Assembly: GCA_018830645.1 (NCBI GenBank)
Contig: JAHJSA010000088.1
Coordinates: 186,001-250,000, forward strand
Direction: 5' to 3'
Origin: Actinomycetota bacterium
GTDB lineage: Bacteria; Actinomycetota; Thermoleophilia; RBG-16-64-13
DNA length: 64,000 nucleotides
The notes under the pieces are model-generated. The model had not been told where the DNA came from. It ran no database searches and was given only the letters and a program-made list of their open reading frames with translations. The position numbers and the translations under genes are program-made. This document shows positions 44,468 to 53,247 of this stretch, piece by piece (within the stretch, counting starts at the first letter, position 1; each line of letters starts with the position of its first letter).

Positions 44468-44473
44468 ACTATA
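44468..44473 (-). promoter_or_regulatory. Probable -10 of the DEAD-box helicase operon
   Basis: TATAGT on the minus strand lies 65 bases upstream of the helicase ATG, implying a leader of about 60 bases. No clear -35 or ribosome site is seen. Confidence 0.4.
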
Positions 44474-44528
44474 GCCCAAACGGCCCATGAGGGCGGTCAG
44501 AGGCACCCTTGCTCTGCTTCGCGAAACA

Positions 44529-45332
44529 CTACTTCCCGGAGATGACGCGCCTCAAGAAGCCGCGCAGATACAGGTTGGTCTCGTAGGGATTCTCGAGCAT
44601 GGGGAAGTGCCCCACGCCCTGCAGGGACTTCTGGAGAGCCCCGGGGATCCAGTAGGCAAGCATGTTCGCGATCTCCACGAAATCGTGCATGTCCTGTTGA
44701 CCGGAGAGCACGAAGGTAGGCGCGCAGATCTCAGCGAGCCGGTCCAGGTCTGAGACCTCCTGCTTCGGATAGCGCCCCTCGTCGAGCCATTCGGCGCCGG
44801 ACCAACCCCGGCTCATGCCCACCAAGCGCTCGAACACCTGGGGATTGTGCTCGCGCACCCAGGAGAACAGCGCCCCGTGCGACCACACATCGTCGAAGGC
44901 GGCCCGCACTCCCCGAGAGCGGGCCTCGGCGGCGGCGGCCCGCATGAGCGACGTGAACTCGTCGGACCAGGGGAAGCCGCGCAGAACGGTGTCGACGAAC
45001 ACCAGCGACGCCACCCGTTCGGGTCGCGCGAAGGCCTGGGTCATGATCACGCCGCCACCCCGGGAGTGACCCACCAAGTGCGCTCGCTCGATCTCGAGCA
45101 GGTCCATGAGACCGGTGAGCTCGTCGGCCAGGTCGGGATAGTCGTAGCCGGTGGCCGGCACCGTCGACGCGCCGCAGCCACGCGCGTCGTAGGAGATCAG
45201 CCGGAACTCCTCAGCCAGCACCGACTGCTCTCTCCACGCGGTGTGGTCAAGCCCCAGCCCGTGCAACAGGATGACAGGAGGTCCGCCGCCCTCGTCCACG
45301 TAGAAGACGCCAAGAGACTCAGCCAGCGGCAT
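44529..45332 (-). CDS. Alpha/beta-fold hydrolase
   Basis: A 267-residue hydrolase. An oxyanion HGLGLDHTAW, a nucleophile elbow VGHSRGGG (Ser), an acid in LSGQQDMHDF and a late His in GVGHFPMLENP complete the catalytic triad. It resembles 3-oxoadipate enol-lactonase-type esterases, but the substrate is unknown. It overlaps the next hydrolase gene by 14 bases and lies downstream of the YajQ gene. Confidence 0.85.
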   Translation of the reverse strand: MPLAESLGVFYVDEGGGPPVILLHGLGLDHTAWREQSVLAEEFRLISYDARGCGASTVPATGYDYPDLADELTGLMDLLEIERAHLVGHSRGGGVIMTQAFARPERVASLVFVDTVLRGFPWSDEFTSLMRAAAAEARSRGVRAAFDDVWSHGALFSWVREHNPQVFERLVGMSRGWSGAEWLDEGRYPKQEVSDLDRLAEICAPTFVLSGQQDMHDFVEIANMLAYWIPGALQKSLQGVGHFPMLENPYETNLYLRGFLRRVISGK

Positions 45333-46026
45333 GTCCCGCCTCCTCCGCGAAGAATCGCGCTACCGGGGCACCGACCTCTTCCCCTTTGCCCACGAACAGA
45401 TGGTCCACCCCGGGCACCACCACCATCGTCGCCTCCACACCCACACCCCTGAGGAACGCCTGCACCTGGACCGGCGGAGCGATCGAATCGTTCTCGCCGC
45501 AGAGAGAGAACACCGCACCGGGGTATTCCCCCAGCCGGCCGAAGAAGCCGGGCATGAACTCGTCCCAATCGACCGGGAAGGCGATCAACCCGAGTGCCTG
45601 CGCCGGCTCGCCGTCGATCACGGCGAGAGCCGACATCACCGCCCCGAAAGAGTAGCCCGCCAGGAACACCGGGAGCCCGTCACCTAGCTCCTCCCGCAGG
45701 AAGTCTGCGGCCACGCGGATGTCGCGATACTCGTCGGTGCCACTGTAGCGCCCCGAGCTGCCGCCAACGCCTCGGAAGTCGAAGCGCAAGGAGGCGAGAC
45801 CCCGGCGGCGGCACGCGCGCGCCACGTGGTGCACCACCGGCTGGTGCATAGTTCCGCCGTGGAGAGGATGAGGATGAGCCACCACGACCCCGCCGATGGC
45901 GGCGCCGGACTCCGGCAGTTCCAAGAGCCCCGCCAGCCGCTCGTCGCCCTCGATCACGACCTCACGGCGACCGTTCACCGCCTGCTCTCCACGCCCAGGG
46001 CGCCGGGCTTCGTCTACCATACTCAC
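45319..46026 (-). CDS. Alpha/beta hydrolase, dienelactone-hydrolase-like (COG2945)
   Basis: A 235-residue hydrolase. HPHPLHGGTMHQPVVHHVA and RFDFRGVGGSSG match the COG2945 type; the elbow is LAGYSFGAV (Ser), with an Asp in GENDSI and a His in GVDHLF. It begins with a GTG at 46026 (an ATG at 46020 is possible) directly after the YajQ stop. Substrate unknown. Confidence 0.85.
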   Translation of the reverse strand: MSMVDEARRPGRGEQAVNGRREVVIEGDERLAGLLELPESGAAIGGVVVAHPHPLHGGTMHQPVVHHVARACRRRGLASLRFDFRGVGGSSGRYSGTDEYRDIRVAADFLREELGDGLPVFLAGYSFGAVMSALAVIDGEPAQALGLIAFPVDWDEFMPGFFGRLGEYPGAVFSLCGENDSIAPPVQVQAFLRGVGVEATMVVVPGVDHLFVGKGEEVGAPVARFFAEEAGHAAG

Positions 46027-46518
46027 TCAGTCCCTCATGTTGACGAATTGAAGTGGTATACCCAGATCGGCTTCGCGGAGCAGAGCGATGACCTCCTGCA
46101 GATCGTCACGCTTCTTGCCGGAGACGCGCACCTCGTCGCCCTGGATGGAGGCCTGCACCTTGAGCTTCGCGTCCTTGATCAGCTTCACTACCTTGCGCGC
46201 TGCCTCGGTATCGACGCCCACGGACACGCGCACCTCCTGACGCAACATGTCGCCGCCGGCTCTCTCAGGGTCGCCGAAATCGAAGACCTTGGTGTCGATG
46301 GATCGCTTGACCGATTTGCTGATCAGCAGTTCGCGCAGGGCGCGGAGCCGCATGTCGTCCTCGGTGAGGATCTTGATGACGGCTTCCTTGCGGTCGAGGT
46401 CGATCTCGGTCTTCGAGCCACGGAAGTCGTAGCGGGTGGCCACTTCTTTCTTGATCATGTTGACCGCGTTGTCCATCTCCTGCATGTCCACGCGACTGAC
46501 CACGTCGAAGGTAGGCAT
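46027..46518 (-). CDS. YajQ-family nucleotide-binding protein
   Basis: A 163-residue protein matching the YajQ family throughout: MPTFDVVSRVDMQEMDNAVNMIKKEVATRYDFRGSKTEI, TEDDMRLRALRELLISKSVKR and FVNMRD-like end. In Xanthomonas and Pseudomonas a homologue binds cyclic di-GMP; others bind RNA or tRNA. It heads a three-gene group with two hydrolases. Confidence 0.93.
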   Translation of the reverse strand: MPTFDVVSRVDMQEMDNAVNMIKKEVATRYDFRGSKTEIDLDRKEAVIKILTEDDMRLRALRELLISKSVKRSIDTKVFDFGDPERAGGDMLRQEVRVSVGVDTEAARKVVKLIKDAKLKVQASIQGDEVRVSGKKRDDLQEVIALLREADLGIPLQFVNMRD

Positions 46519-46728
46519 GGCTACTCACTCTCCCTCTGACGGCACGCTCCGTGCCGCCGTCTCACAGGCATCCTCGCATCCATCGCAATAATACCAAGCG
46601 GGGCGGATGCCCACGCTCGACTGGTCGGCGGCGCCCGGGGCTGCTAGACTGCTCCCCCATGTTGCCTAAGACGCCCCCTCGCGGCCGGGTGCGCACGATC
46701 ACGACACGTGCTCACCGGCCCGCAGCCC

Positions 46729-47961
46729 ATGGAGAAGCCCTTGCATAAAGCCGCCCACTGGATCGCCGCGCTGGCGTTCACCCTCTCTGCCCTCTTCGCC
46801 GTCGGCCCAGCTTACGTGTTTTCCCCCTTCATCGCCTCCGCCTCCGCCGCCGACCTCGCCACGGTGCAGGCCGAGCTGGCCGCGGCCAAGGCGGAACTCA
46901 AGGCCCGCCAGGCTGCCCTCGACAAACTCGCCCAGCGCTACTATGACGCGGAGCACCAGCTCGCCGAGACCGAGGAACGCATCACCGTGGTTCAGGCCGA
47001 CGTCGAGCGAGCCAGCACGGACCTCAGTACGCTTCAGGTGCGGCTGAACGAGCGGCTCCGCAGCATCTACATCGACGGTAACGTCGGCGGCCTCGTCGTG
47101 CTCGACGCCATCTTCGGCACAGACCAGCTGATGAGCCTCCTCAACAGGCTGGATATGCTGGGTCGAGTGCTCTCCGAAGACGAGGACGTGTTCTCACAGG
47201 TGGAGCGTCAGGTGAACCTCCTGGAGGGCATCGAAGCGGAGTTGGGCGAGGAGCAGCGGGCGCAGGAAGGCTTGTTGAGCGAACTCGACCGGGCCAACCA
47301 GGATGCGCTACACGCGCTCGAAGAGACCAAGGACGACTACAACACCCTGCGCGAGAAGGTCAGGCGCCTCGAGGCCGAGGAGAAGAAGAGACGCGAGGAA
47401 GAAGCCGCACGGCTGGCCGCCGAGCGGGCCCGTCAGGAAGCCGCCTCCCGAGCGAGCAGCGAGAGCCCAAGCACGACCAGCAGCTCGTCTTCAAGCAGCT
47501 CGTCTTCAAGCAGCTCGTCGTCGAGCGGTTCCTCTTCCGGCGGCTCGGTCGGCTCAACCGGTTGGCACTTCCCCGTCCAGGGACCGAACAGCTTCATCAA
47601 CGACTGGGGTTACCCGCGCTCCGGCGGCCGCACCCACAAGGGCACAGACATCATGACCCCGCGCAACACGCCGCTCGTCGCCGTGGTGAGCGGCGTCATC
47701 AGCCGCACGAGCTCCGGGAGCGGTCTGGGCGGCGTCACCATCTGGCTGAAGGGTGACGACGGCAACTCCTACTACTACGCCCACCTCACGTCGATCGCTT
47801 CGGGCATCTCAAGCGGCGTCCGGGTGTCGGGAGGCCAGACGATCGGCTACGCGGGCAACACCGGCAACGCGCGCGGTGGGGAGTCTCACCTGCACTTCGA
47901 GATCCATCCGGGCGGCGGTTCCGCGATCAACCCGTACCCCACGCTGATAGCGAACCGTTAG
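46729..47961 (+). CDS. Secreted coiled-coil M23 peptidoglycan endopeptidase
   Basis: A 410-residue exported protein. A signal peptide (WIAALAFTLSALFAVGPAYVF) is followed by a long coiled coil (about 45-240), a Ser-rich linker built of 15-bp repeats at 47481-47540, and a LytM/M23 domain (HKGTDIMTPRNTPLVAVVSG; HLHFEIHPGG) with the zinc-binding H..D and HxH. This is the EnvC/NlpD-like layout. A GTG at 46708 is an alternative start. A TAGACT about 70 bases upstream could serve as -10. It is divergent from the YajQ group. Confidence 0.9.
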   Translation: MEKPLHKAAHWIAALAFTLSALFAVGPAYVFSPFIASASAADLATVQAELAAAKAELKARQAALDKLAQRYYDAEHQLAETEERITVVQADVERASTDLSTLQVRLNERLRSIYIDGNVGGLVVLDAIFGTDQLMSLLNRLDMLGRVLSEDEDVFSQVERQVNLLEGIEAELGEEQRAQEGLLSELDRANQDALHALEETKDDYNTLREKVRRLEAEEKKRREEEAARLAAERARQEAASRASSESPSTTSSSSSSSSSSSSSSSSGSSSGGSVGSTGWHFPVQGPNSFINDWGYPRSGGRTHKGTDIMTPRNTPLVAVVSGVISRTSSGSGLGGVTIWLKGDDGNSYYYAHLTSIASGISSGVRVSGGQTIGYAGNTGNARGGESHLHFEIHPGGGSAINPYPTLIANR

Positions 47962-48013
47962 GAGCAGCCCGCTCGGAGAACGCAGGTCGGTAGAAGCCGT
48001 GCCGGTGCTGGAT

Positions 48014-50020
48014 TCAGGCCGGCCGGTCGATGGCGGCTGAACACTCCGCCAGTTCCTCCCATTCCGGGTAGAGCGACGCAAGCTGTTCGCGGATCTCCGC
48101 GGCCTCGCTGCTGGCCCCGGTGAGGAGTTCGTAGTCGGACATGTTCGCCGGATCGGCGAGCACCTGCGCCAGCCACTCCTGCCGGGATTCGAGTTCCACG
48201 ATGGTCTTCTCCACCTGCCTGTGCCTGCGCTGGACTTCCTTCCTACGCCGGTAGGACCCCGTGGGTTGGGGTCCCGAGCCGCCGGCCGAGGTGGACTTCG
48301 CGGCCGAGGTGGACTTCGCGGGCGTCGCCGGCGCACTGCGGGAGGCGGCCGGCGTAGAGGGTGCGTTCCCCGCCACCTCCTTGCTGGGCTGGGCCTTCTT
48401 CCAGCTGTAGTATTCCCAGTCACCCGCGTAGTGCGTCAGGTTGCCCCCCTGCACATCGATCACCTTCGTGGCGATGGCGTTGATCAGGTACCGGTCGTGA
48501 CTGATGAAGATGATGGAGCCCTCGAATTGGCGCAGGGATTCCGTCAGCACGTCGCGCGACACCATGTCGAGGTGGTTCGTGGGCTCGTCGAGCAGGAGGA
48601 GCCCGGCGGGGTCGAGGAGCATGCGGGCCAAGGTGAGGCGGGCCTTCTCTCCCCCGGAGAGAACGCTTACCTTCTTGTCGACGTCGTCACCGGTGAACAG
48701 AAATGCGCCCAGGTAGCCGCGCACGAGCTGGAGTTTGTCCACGCGCGCGGCACACTCCTCCATGGTCTTCAGCACCGAAAGGTCCGCATCGAGCACATCG
48801 AGTTGATGCTGCGCGAAGTACTCGCGCCGTACGTTGTGGCCCAAGCGGAGCTGTCCGCCGTCGGGTCGGATGACCCCTGCAAGCAGCTTCAGCAGCGTGG
48901 ACTTCCCTGCCCCGTTCGGTCCGACGAGGGCGATCTTCTCCCCCCGCTCCACCACCAGGTCGAGACGCCGATACACGATGTTGTCCCCGTAGGCCTTCCG
49001 AACGCCTTCGAGTTCCACCACCACCCGCCCGGTCCGTCCCGGCTGGGGGAACCTGAACGAGATGCGCTTGCGATCGAGAGTGGGCGCGTCGATGCGCTCG
49101 AGCTTCTCGAGCTGCTTCATCTTCTGCTGCACCTGCTTGGCCTTGGTGTTCTTTGCGCGGAAACGCTTGATGAAACTCTCGGCGGACTCGATCTCTCGCT
49201 GCTGGTTCTTCGCCGAACTGACCAGTGCTTCGTGACGTTGCCGCTTTTCGCCCTCGAACGAGTCGTAGTCACCGGTGTAGAGGTCGAGGACGCCGCGATC
49301 GAGTTCCACCACATGCGTGACGATGCGGTTGAGGAAGTAGCGGTCGTGCGCGATCACGATCAGGGCCCCCGACCAATCGAGCAGGAACTCCTCCAGCCAG
49401 ATGAGGCTCTCGAGGTCGAGGTGGTTCGAGGGTTCGTCGAGGAGCAGGAGGTCGGGCTGCTCCATCAGCAGACGAGAGAGGGCAACACGCATACGCCAAC
49501 CCCCCGAGAGCTCCTCGATGGGCCGGTAGAAGTCCGCGTCCGTGAAACCCATGCCCCTCAGGATGGTCTGCGCCCGCGACTCGAGTTCGTACCCTCCCGC
49601 AGCTTCGAAGTCTGTCTGCAGCACCCCCATCTCGTGCAGCAGAGCGTCGGGGTCGTCTGCGCCTACCCGCGGGGCGTCGACGCCTCCGTTGTAGGCGCTC
49701 GCGATACGGTCGCCCAACTCCTTGAGGCGTAGCTCCATACGCAGCACCTCGCCGTACGAGGCGAGCACCTCTTCGAGTACTCCGTGATCCGCGATCTCCT
49801 CGATCTCCTGCGGCAGGAAGCCCAGGCGCAGACCCTTGCGCGCGTTGATCTCCCCCTCGTCCAAACTGGTCTCGCCCGCGATGATGCGCAGGAGTGTGGT
49901 CTTGCCTGCGCCGTTCGGCCCCACGAGCCCGAGGCGCATGCCCGGCCGCACGTGCAGGCTCGCGCCATCCAGGATCACCTGGGTGCCGAAGGATTTGGAG
50001 AGATCGGTGAGATGCAGCAT
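48014..50020 (-). CDS. ABC-F family ATPase (ribosome-associated)
   Basis: A 668-residue protein with two ABC domains and no membrane part. Walker A GPNGAGKTTLL and GPNGAGKSTLL, signatures LSGGWRMRVALSRLL and LSGGEKARLTLARML, and DEPSNHLDLESL / DEPTNHLDMVSR. The linker (about 250-310) and the C-terminal coiled coil match EttA/Uup-type factors, which act in translation or antibiotic resistance. The frame is open upstream, but MLHLTDLSK is the usual start. It is 57 bases after mqnD. Confidence 0.93.
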   Translation of the reverse strand: MLHLTDLSKSFGTQVILDGASLHVRPGMRLGLVGPNGAGKTTLLRIIAGETSLDEGEINARKGLRLGFLPQEIEEIADHGVLEEVLASYGEVLRMELRLKELGDRIASAYNGGVDAPRVGADDPDALLHEMGVLQTDFEAAGGYELESRAQTILRGMGFTDADFYRPIEELSGGWRMRVALSRLLMEQPDLLLLDEPSNHLDLESLIWLEEFLLDWSGALIVIAHDRYFLNRIVTHVVELDRGVLDLYTGDYDSFEGEKRQRHEALVSSAKNQQREIESAESFIKRFRAKNTKAKQVQQKMKQLEKLERIDAPTLDRKRISFRFPQPGRTGRVVVELEGVRKAYGDNIVYRRLDLVVERGEKIALVGPNGAGKSTLLKLLAGVIRPDGGQLRLGHNVRREYFAQHQLDVLDADLSVLKTMEECAARVDKLQLVRGYLGAFLFTGDDVDKKVSVLSGGEKARLTLARMLLDPAGLLLLDEPTNHLDMVSRDVLTESLRQFEGSIIFISHDRYLINAIATKVIDVQGGNLTHYAGDWEYYSWKKAQPSKEVAGNAPSTPAASRSAPATPAKSTSAAKSTSAGGSGPQPTGSYRRRKEVQRRHRQVEKTIVELESRQEWLAQVLADPANMSDYELLTGASSEAAEIREQLASLYPEWEELAECSAAIDRPA

Positions 50021-50077
50021 GACCGAGGAAGGATACCAGCACACGCGACGCCCGTGCGCCCAGCCCTCGGCGCTCGG

Positions 50078-50971
50078 TCAGACGGCGGGGGCGCCTACCG
50101 CGGGATCGTTCCAGAACAGCGGGTGGCCGGAGGCTTCGGGGATGATGCCCGCGGCGCCGGCCCGGGAGAACAACTCGCGGATGGCCTCGCCGCCCTCGAT
50201 CCCGTAATCCATGGAGAACTGGTTCACGTACAGGGCGATATGCTCCCGGCAGACGGCCGGATCCATCTCCTGCGCGTGACGGCGGATGTACGCCGCCGAG
50301 GCATCGGGGTCGGAGCGCGCAGCGTCCAAGCTGCGCCTGATCGCCCGCTCGGCGTCGCCGGCGATGCCCGCGCCGAGATCTCTGCGCACGGCGATACCAC
50401 CCAGAGGAACCGGCAACCCCGTCGTCTGTTCCCACCAGTCACCAAGGTCGAGCACCGCGCGGAGCCCCTGCGCGCGGTACGTGAAGCGGCTCTCGTGGAT
50501 AATCGCACCCACCTCGACCTCTCCCGAAGCCACGGCGGTCACGATTCGATCGAAGGGCATGACCACCCGCCGTCCGGCGTCTCCGGCATAGAGCCGCACG
50601 AGCAGCGCGGCGGTCGTCAGGTCGCCGGGGATCGCCACGACGGCTCTCTCCAGCAGCTCCCCCAGCCGTCCGTTCGAAGGAGCACCGATCGGCGAGTCAT
50701 CGCGCACGACCAATAACGGGCCGCATCCTCGACCGAGGGCGCCTCCAGCATGCAGCAGTGCGTAACGCTCGCGCACGTGAGCCAAGGCGTGGAACGACAA
50801 CTTGACCACATCCGGTTCGCCCCGCAGGGCCATGGCGTTCAGGGCGTCGATGTCGTCGAGCACCTCCCGCACAGGCGGAGCGCCCTCCAACAATCCGTGC
50901 ACCCAGGCGTGGAAGATGTACGTGTCATTGGGGCAGGGAGAATAGGCCAGGGTGAGCGGCTCGAGTGTCAT
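50078..50971 (-). CDS. mqnD: 1,4-dihydroxy-6-naphthoate synthase (MqnD)
   Basis: A 297-residue enzyme of the futalosine menaquinone route, forming 1,4-dihydroxy-6-naphthoate. LAYSPCPNDTYIFHAWVHG is the family start, with DVVKLSFHAL, PGDLTTAALLVRL and GAIIHESRFTY following. The ATG overlaps the mqnB stop (ATGA). It lies downstream of the dehydrogenase operon. mqnA, mqnC and mqnE are not in the window. Confidence 0.93.
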   Translation of the reverse strand: MTLEPLTLAYSPCPNDTYIFHAWVHGLLEGAPPVREVLDDIDALNAMALRGEPDVVKLSFHALAHVRERYALLHAGGALGRGCGPLLVVRDDSPIGAPSNGRLGELLERAVVAIPGDLTTAALLVRLYAGDAGRRVVMPFDRIVTAVASGEVEVGAIIHESRFTYRAQGLRAVLDLGDWWEQTTGLPVPLGGIAVRRDLGAGIAGDAERAIRRSLDAARSDPDASAAYIRRHAQEMDPAVCREHIALYVNQFSMDYGIEGGEAIRELFSRAGAAGIIPEASGHPLFWNDPAVGAPAV

Positions 50972-51798
50972 CGCGTACCTGCCGCGAGGATGTCGGCCGA
51001 TAGGGCACAGAGCAGCAGCCCCGCGCGACCCGCCACACCGGCAGCAGCTTCCAACTCCCAGGAGTCGCGATCGCGGTCGACGACGAGGTTACTCACGCCT
51101 CGCACCTCGATGAAGGGCACGTCGTACAGGGCACACACGTGGGCGGCGGCCGCTCCCTCCATGGACTCCACCACCCCGGCCCATCGTTCTTCGAGGCGGT
51201 CGGCGAGCTCCCGCGTGCCCGTCACCTGCGACGACGTGAGGAACGGCCCCACGATCACCTGGGGCGCGGGCGAGTCCCACGGTCCGGACTTGAGGATGCG
51301 GGCGGCCGCTTCCACCATGCCCGGATCCAACCGGATGACGCCATCCGACGCCGTCGCGGCGGCCACGATCGGGCCGGGGAACACCGAGGCCGGGAGCCAC
51401 CCCTCTGGCGTCGCCACGCCGAGGTCGGCGTACGTTTCGCTCGAGGCGACGGCGAGGTCGCCCACCGCTGCGCCCGACCCCGTGAAGGCTCCGGCGATGC
51501 CAACCTGGATCACGAGTCGCGGCCGAGCCGCCTCCAGAAGGCTGGTAAGGGCCTGAGCGGTGTTCACCACCCCCACGCCGGTCGTCACCACAACGGCCTC
51601 CACCCGACTTGTTCCTCCGGGCAGCGGGCCGCCCCACCACCGTCTACCCCAGACTTCGACGGACTCCGCGCCACTCAAGGCCTGGATAACGGTCGTGAGC
51701 TCCGACTCGGTAGCGGCGAGCACGACCACTTCGGCCGCGCCGAAGACTTCACGCACGCGCCACGACGTGGGATGTAGCTCCCGCCCGCCTCCGGTCAC
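50968..51798 (-). CDS. mqnB: Futalosine hydrolase (MqnB)
   Basis: A 276-residue nucleosidase of the PNP/UDP family. VVLAATESEL, VVTTGVGVVNTAQAL, IQVGIAGAFTGSG, VESMEGAAAAHVCALYDVPFIEVRGVSNLV are characteristic of MqnB. It cleaves futalosine or dehypoxanthinylfutalosine precursor. It overlaps mqnD and follows the E2 gene by 7 bases, so it belongs to the same operon. A methylthioadenosine nucleosidase is possible but less likely beside mqnD. Confidence 0.88.
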   Translation of the reverse strand: MTGGGRELHPTSWRVREVFGAAEVVVLAATESELTTVIQALSGAESVEVWGRRWWGGPLPGGTSRVEAVVVTTGVGVVNTAQALTSLLEAARPRLVIQVGIAGAFTGSGAAVGDLAVASSETYADLGVATPEGWLPASVFPGPIVAAATASDGVIRLDPGMVEAAARILKSGPWDSPAPQVIVGPFLTSSQVTGTRELADRLEERWAGVVESMEGAAAAHVCALYDVPFIEVRGVSNLVVDRDRDSWELEAAAGVAGRAGLLLCALSADILAAGTR

Positions 51799-51805
51799 GC
51801 CGGGC

Positions 51806-53245
51806 TCAAGTCCCTTCCAACAACAGCAGGTCGGGGTCTTCCAGGTAGCCGATCACGAGATTCAGGAACCGAGTCGCCTCGGCGCCATCGATGACCTGGT
51901 GGTCGTACGTCAACGAGAGGGGGAGCATCTGCCTCACCACCACCTCGCCTTTGCGCACCACAGGGAGTTCACGTACCCGCCCCATGCCGAGGATGGCGAC
52001 CTCCGGATAGTTGGTCACCGGAGTGGCGTACACGCCTCCGATCGCACCGTAGTTCGTGATAGTGAACGTCCCGCCACGTAGTTCTGAGAGGTCCAGCCTG
52101 CGCTCCTGTGCGCGCTCGACGAGGTCGACCACCTCTTCCGCTATCCGGAAGATGCTCTTCGAGTCGACGCTCTTCAGGTTCGGCACCACGAGCCCGGCCT
52201 TGGTGTCGATGGCGATGCCCACGTTGTAGTAGCGCTTGAGCACCAGCTGCTCACAGTCCTCTTCGAGGATCGAGTTCATACGCGGGAACCGGCGCAACGC
52301 CGACGCGGTCGCCTTGATGACGAACGCGAGGTATGTGAGCCGGATACCCCGCTCGGCCGCAAGGGTGCGTTCCTTCTCGCGGATCCGCCGGACGATCGAG
52401 ATGTCGGCATCGTCGGACGTGGTGACCTGAGCCTGCTTGGCCAGCGACTCCGCCATCCTCCGCGCCATGGTCCGGCGGATGCCCTTGAAGGTGACCCGCT
52501 CGACCACGCCGTGCTCGTCCTGTTCGATCGCCCCGTCCATCCAGGCCTCGGCCGACTCGATCTCGGCCACCTCTACCGAGGGCGCCGACACGGTGGGCCG
52601 CCCGTAGACCGCCGCCTCCGCCTGGTCCTCGATATCCTGCCGCAGGATGCGCCCCCCGGGCCCCGTGCCGCGCACAAGCCCGAGGTCCACCCCCAGTTCC
52701 TTCGCCATGGCCCGCACCGAGGGCATCGCGAGCACCTTGACCGATGCTGCGTCTTCCTCCGCCGGCGCGGGCACGACCGGCGCCTTGGCCGGCGTCTCCG
52801 CGGGCTCGTCGGGTGCCTCCTCCAACTGTCCGATCACCGAGCCGGTGTAGAACTCCTCCCTCTCGTCCTCATCATGAGGGCTCGAGAGAGGCGGCGCTTC
52901 GGGCGTTGCTCCCTCGAGCGGTGCCGGCGCGGACGCGGCGGTCGGTTCGGCGGTCGGTTCGGCGGTCGGTTCGGCGGTCGGTTCGGCGGCGGCTCCCCCC
53001 GCCGTCGCCCCCTCTTCGATGGTCACGATCACCTGGCCGACCTCGATGGTCTCGCCCTCTTCGGCGTGCAGCTTCACGATCCGACCCGCCCGCGGCGACG
53101 GCATCTCCACCACCGCCTTGTCGGTCTCCACCTCGGCCAGGGTCTGATCCTCGTCGACGATGTCGCCTTCCTTCACCTTCCAGGAGAGGAGCTCACCTTC
53201 GGTGATGCCCTCCCCCACGTCTGGGAATCTGAACTCGAATGCCAT
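51806..53245 (-). CDS. Dihydrolipoamide acyltransferase (E2) of a 2-oxoacid dehydrogenase
   Basis: A 479-residue E2. The N-terminal lipoyl domain carries the target Lys43 (ETDKAVVEMPSP); a hinge with a fourfold AEPT repeat (about residues 86-102) follows; then a peripheral-subunit-binding domain (AMPSVRAMAKELGVDLGLVRGTGPGG), and the catalytic domain with DHQVIDGAEATRFL. It transfers the acyl group to CoA. It is 2 bases after E1beta. Whether the complex uses pyruvate or a branched oxoacid is not decided. Confidence 0.92.
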   Translation of the reverse strand: MAFEFRFPDVGEGITEGELLSWKVKEGDIVDEDQTLAEVETDKAVVEMPSPRAGRIVKLHAEEGETIEVGQVIVTIEEGATAGGAAAEPTAEPTAEPTAEPTAASAPAPLEGATPEAPPLSSPHDEDEREEFYTGSVIGQLEEAPDEPAETPAKAPVVPAPAEEDAASVKVLAMPSVRAMAKELGVDLGLVRGTGPGGRILRQDIEDQAEAAVYGRPTVSAPSVEVAEIESAEAWMDGAIEQDEHGVVERVTFKGIRRTMARRMAESLAKQAQVTTSDDADISIVRRIREKERTLAAERGIRLTYLAFVIKATASALRRFPRMNSILEEDCEQLVLKRYYNVGIAIDTKAGLVVPNLKSVDSKSIFRIAEEVVDLVERAQERRLDLSELRGGTFTITNYGAIGGVYATPVTNYPEVAILGMGRVRELPVVRKGEVVVRQMLPLSLTYDHQVIDGAEATRFLNLVIGYLEDPDLLLLEGT

Positions 53246-53247
53246 GG

